NCBI GenBank assembly: GCA_938045805.1 | Contig: CALIBL010000014.1 | Span: 147,555-211,554 of the forward strand | DNA from: an uncultured Rubripirellula sp. | Lineage (GTDB): Bacteria; Planctomycetota; Planctomycetia; Pirellulales; Pirellulaceae | Direction of reading: 5' to 3' | DNA: 64,000 bases | Shown here: positions 63,890-64,000 of the stretch, in pieces | Layout of the letters: the number at the start of each line of letters is the position of its first letter | How positions within the stretch are numbered: the stretch's first letter is position 1 | The notes under the pieces: generated by a model | Databases searched by the model: none | What the model was told of the DNA's origin: nothing | The model's input: only the letters and a program-made list of their open reading frames with translations | Translations under genes and position numbers: made by a program

Positions 63890-63984
63890 TCAAAAGATGA
63901 CGAGTGGGGTGGCCGTGCCGAAGCAGCAGCCCGCCGACAGTGCTACGGGTTACCACCCCGTTGGCTAGTACAGCTAATTTCCAC
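63890..63984 (-). CDS. tiny Cys-containing peptide, frame split by one base
   Basis: On the minus strand a near-ideal Shine-Dalgarno (AAAGGAGGT at 63999-63991) lies seven bases before GTG 63984. The frame reads MEISCTSQRGGNP and stops at TAG 63945-63943. The -1 frame from AAC-CCC continues P then VALSAGCCFGTATPLVIF to the TGA at 63890, giving a 31-residue product if the frames are joined. One extra C in the CCC run would do this. A strong terminator follows. It could be a real split gene, a sequencing indel or a leader peptide; no homolog was checked. Confidence 0.45.
63906..63959 (-). other. inverted repeat inside the tiny gene
   Basis: On the minus strand GGGGTGGT at 63959-63952 can pair with GCCACCCC at 63913-63906 (8 pairs, one G-T), enclosing an inner CCCG/CGGG pair. 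It may form an RNA structure over the codons around the frame break. Confidence 0.5.
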
Positions 63985-64000
63985 TTGCTCACCTCCTTTC

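Noticed and set aside
63990..64000. CACCTCCTTTC at the right edge, like the 3' end of 16S rRNA
   Set aside because: Read on the minus strand it is an ideal Shine-Dalgarno in front of a GTG; no other 16S sequence is present upstream.
1..64000. Search for a mobile element, prophage, CRISPR array or tRNA
   Set aside because: No transposase, integrase, terminal inverted repeats, spaced direct repeats or cloverleaf were found by reading.

Overview
The window is chromosomal DNA of a planctomycete, most likely a marine Pirellulaceae-type organism (Rhodopirellula relatives). The call rests on gene content. There are three secreted sulfatases with formylglycine-type C-x-P-x-R sites. There are Planctomycete-type cytochrome/DUF families (DUF1501, DUF1549/DUF1553, DUF1592, DUF1552), DUF1080 (3-keto-disaccharide hydrolase) domains, a Tat-exported Gfo/Idh oxidoreductase, and many small or secreted proteins without named domains. 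Genes are loosely packed on both strands, with a few tight overlaps. No rRNA, tRNA, CRISPR array, transposase or prophage gene was found.

Layout. 1-4908 (minus): a membrane protein, a sialidase-like beta-propeller, a sulfatase and a DUF1501 protein that runs off the left edge. 5074-5613 (plus): a cupin gene whose 5' part is a decayed piece of a short-chain dehydrogenase. 5702-12748 (minus): a three-gene operon PSCyt1-DUF1549/DUF1553, DUF1592-family and DUF1552. 12952-18411: D-2-hydroxyacid dehydrogenase, a 72-residue unknown, a Cys-rich tandem-repeat secreted protein, a sulfatase and a threonine-dehydratase-like enzyme. 18492-23582: glutamine-dependent NAD synthetase, a DUF2461 protein, a chorismate mutase with a coupled unknown gene, and two small conserved-looking proteins. 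23910-33354: flotillin-like FloA, an alpha/beta hydrolase, a secreted EEP-fold enzyme, a Lys-rich secreted protein, an SDR, BirA coupled to a zinc-ribbon protein, MogA, a PLP decarboxylase and an atypical RNase HII-like protein. 33813-45541: GlgX, a DUF4430 lipoprotein, an acidic unknown, a tandem Dabb protein, PNPase and S15, APS kinase, an OmpA-type lipoprotein, a cysteine-desulfurase-like protein and NusB. 45824-63658: a ceramidase-like/LamG secreted protein, a Gfo/Idh oxidoreductase, two divergent phosphohexomutases, an RRM protein, a double DUF1080 protein, a sulfatase, a degenerate CehA/PHP-like protein, a BON-like protein, a large secreted unknown and a lactonase-like propeller. The right edge (63828-64000, minus) holds a tiny Cys-containing peptide gene with a near-ideal Shine-Dalgarno and a strong terminator.

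How it fits together. The exported enzymes (sulfatases, sialidase, DUF1080, lactonase, Gfo/Idh, CehA-like) point to degradation of sulfated, complex polysaccharides, and CysC and GlgX supply sulfate activation and glycogen turnover. The rest is housekeeping: NAD, chorismate, biotin, molybdopterin, RNA decay and ribosome, and amino-sugar phosphate. Several gene pairs are coupled by 1-4 nt overlaps or by a 1-nt gap (TGATG at 2955 and 29456, ATGA at 6991, TAGCGTG at 22322). Convergent pairs are commonly separated by hairpins with A/T runs on one or both sides.

The points most worth a second look are the tiny split-frame peptide gene at the right edge, the SDR-cupin chimera, the CehA-like protein that has lost its metal ligands, the RNase HII-like protein with an altered GRG motif, and the 56-residue Cys-rich tandem repeat protein. 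All calls were made by reading the sequence. No database search was run.
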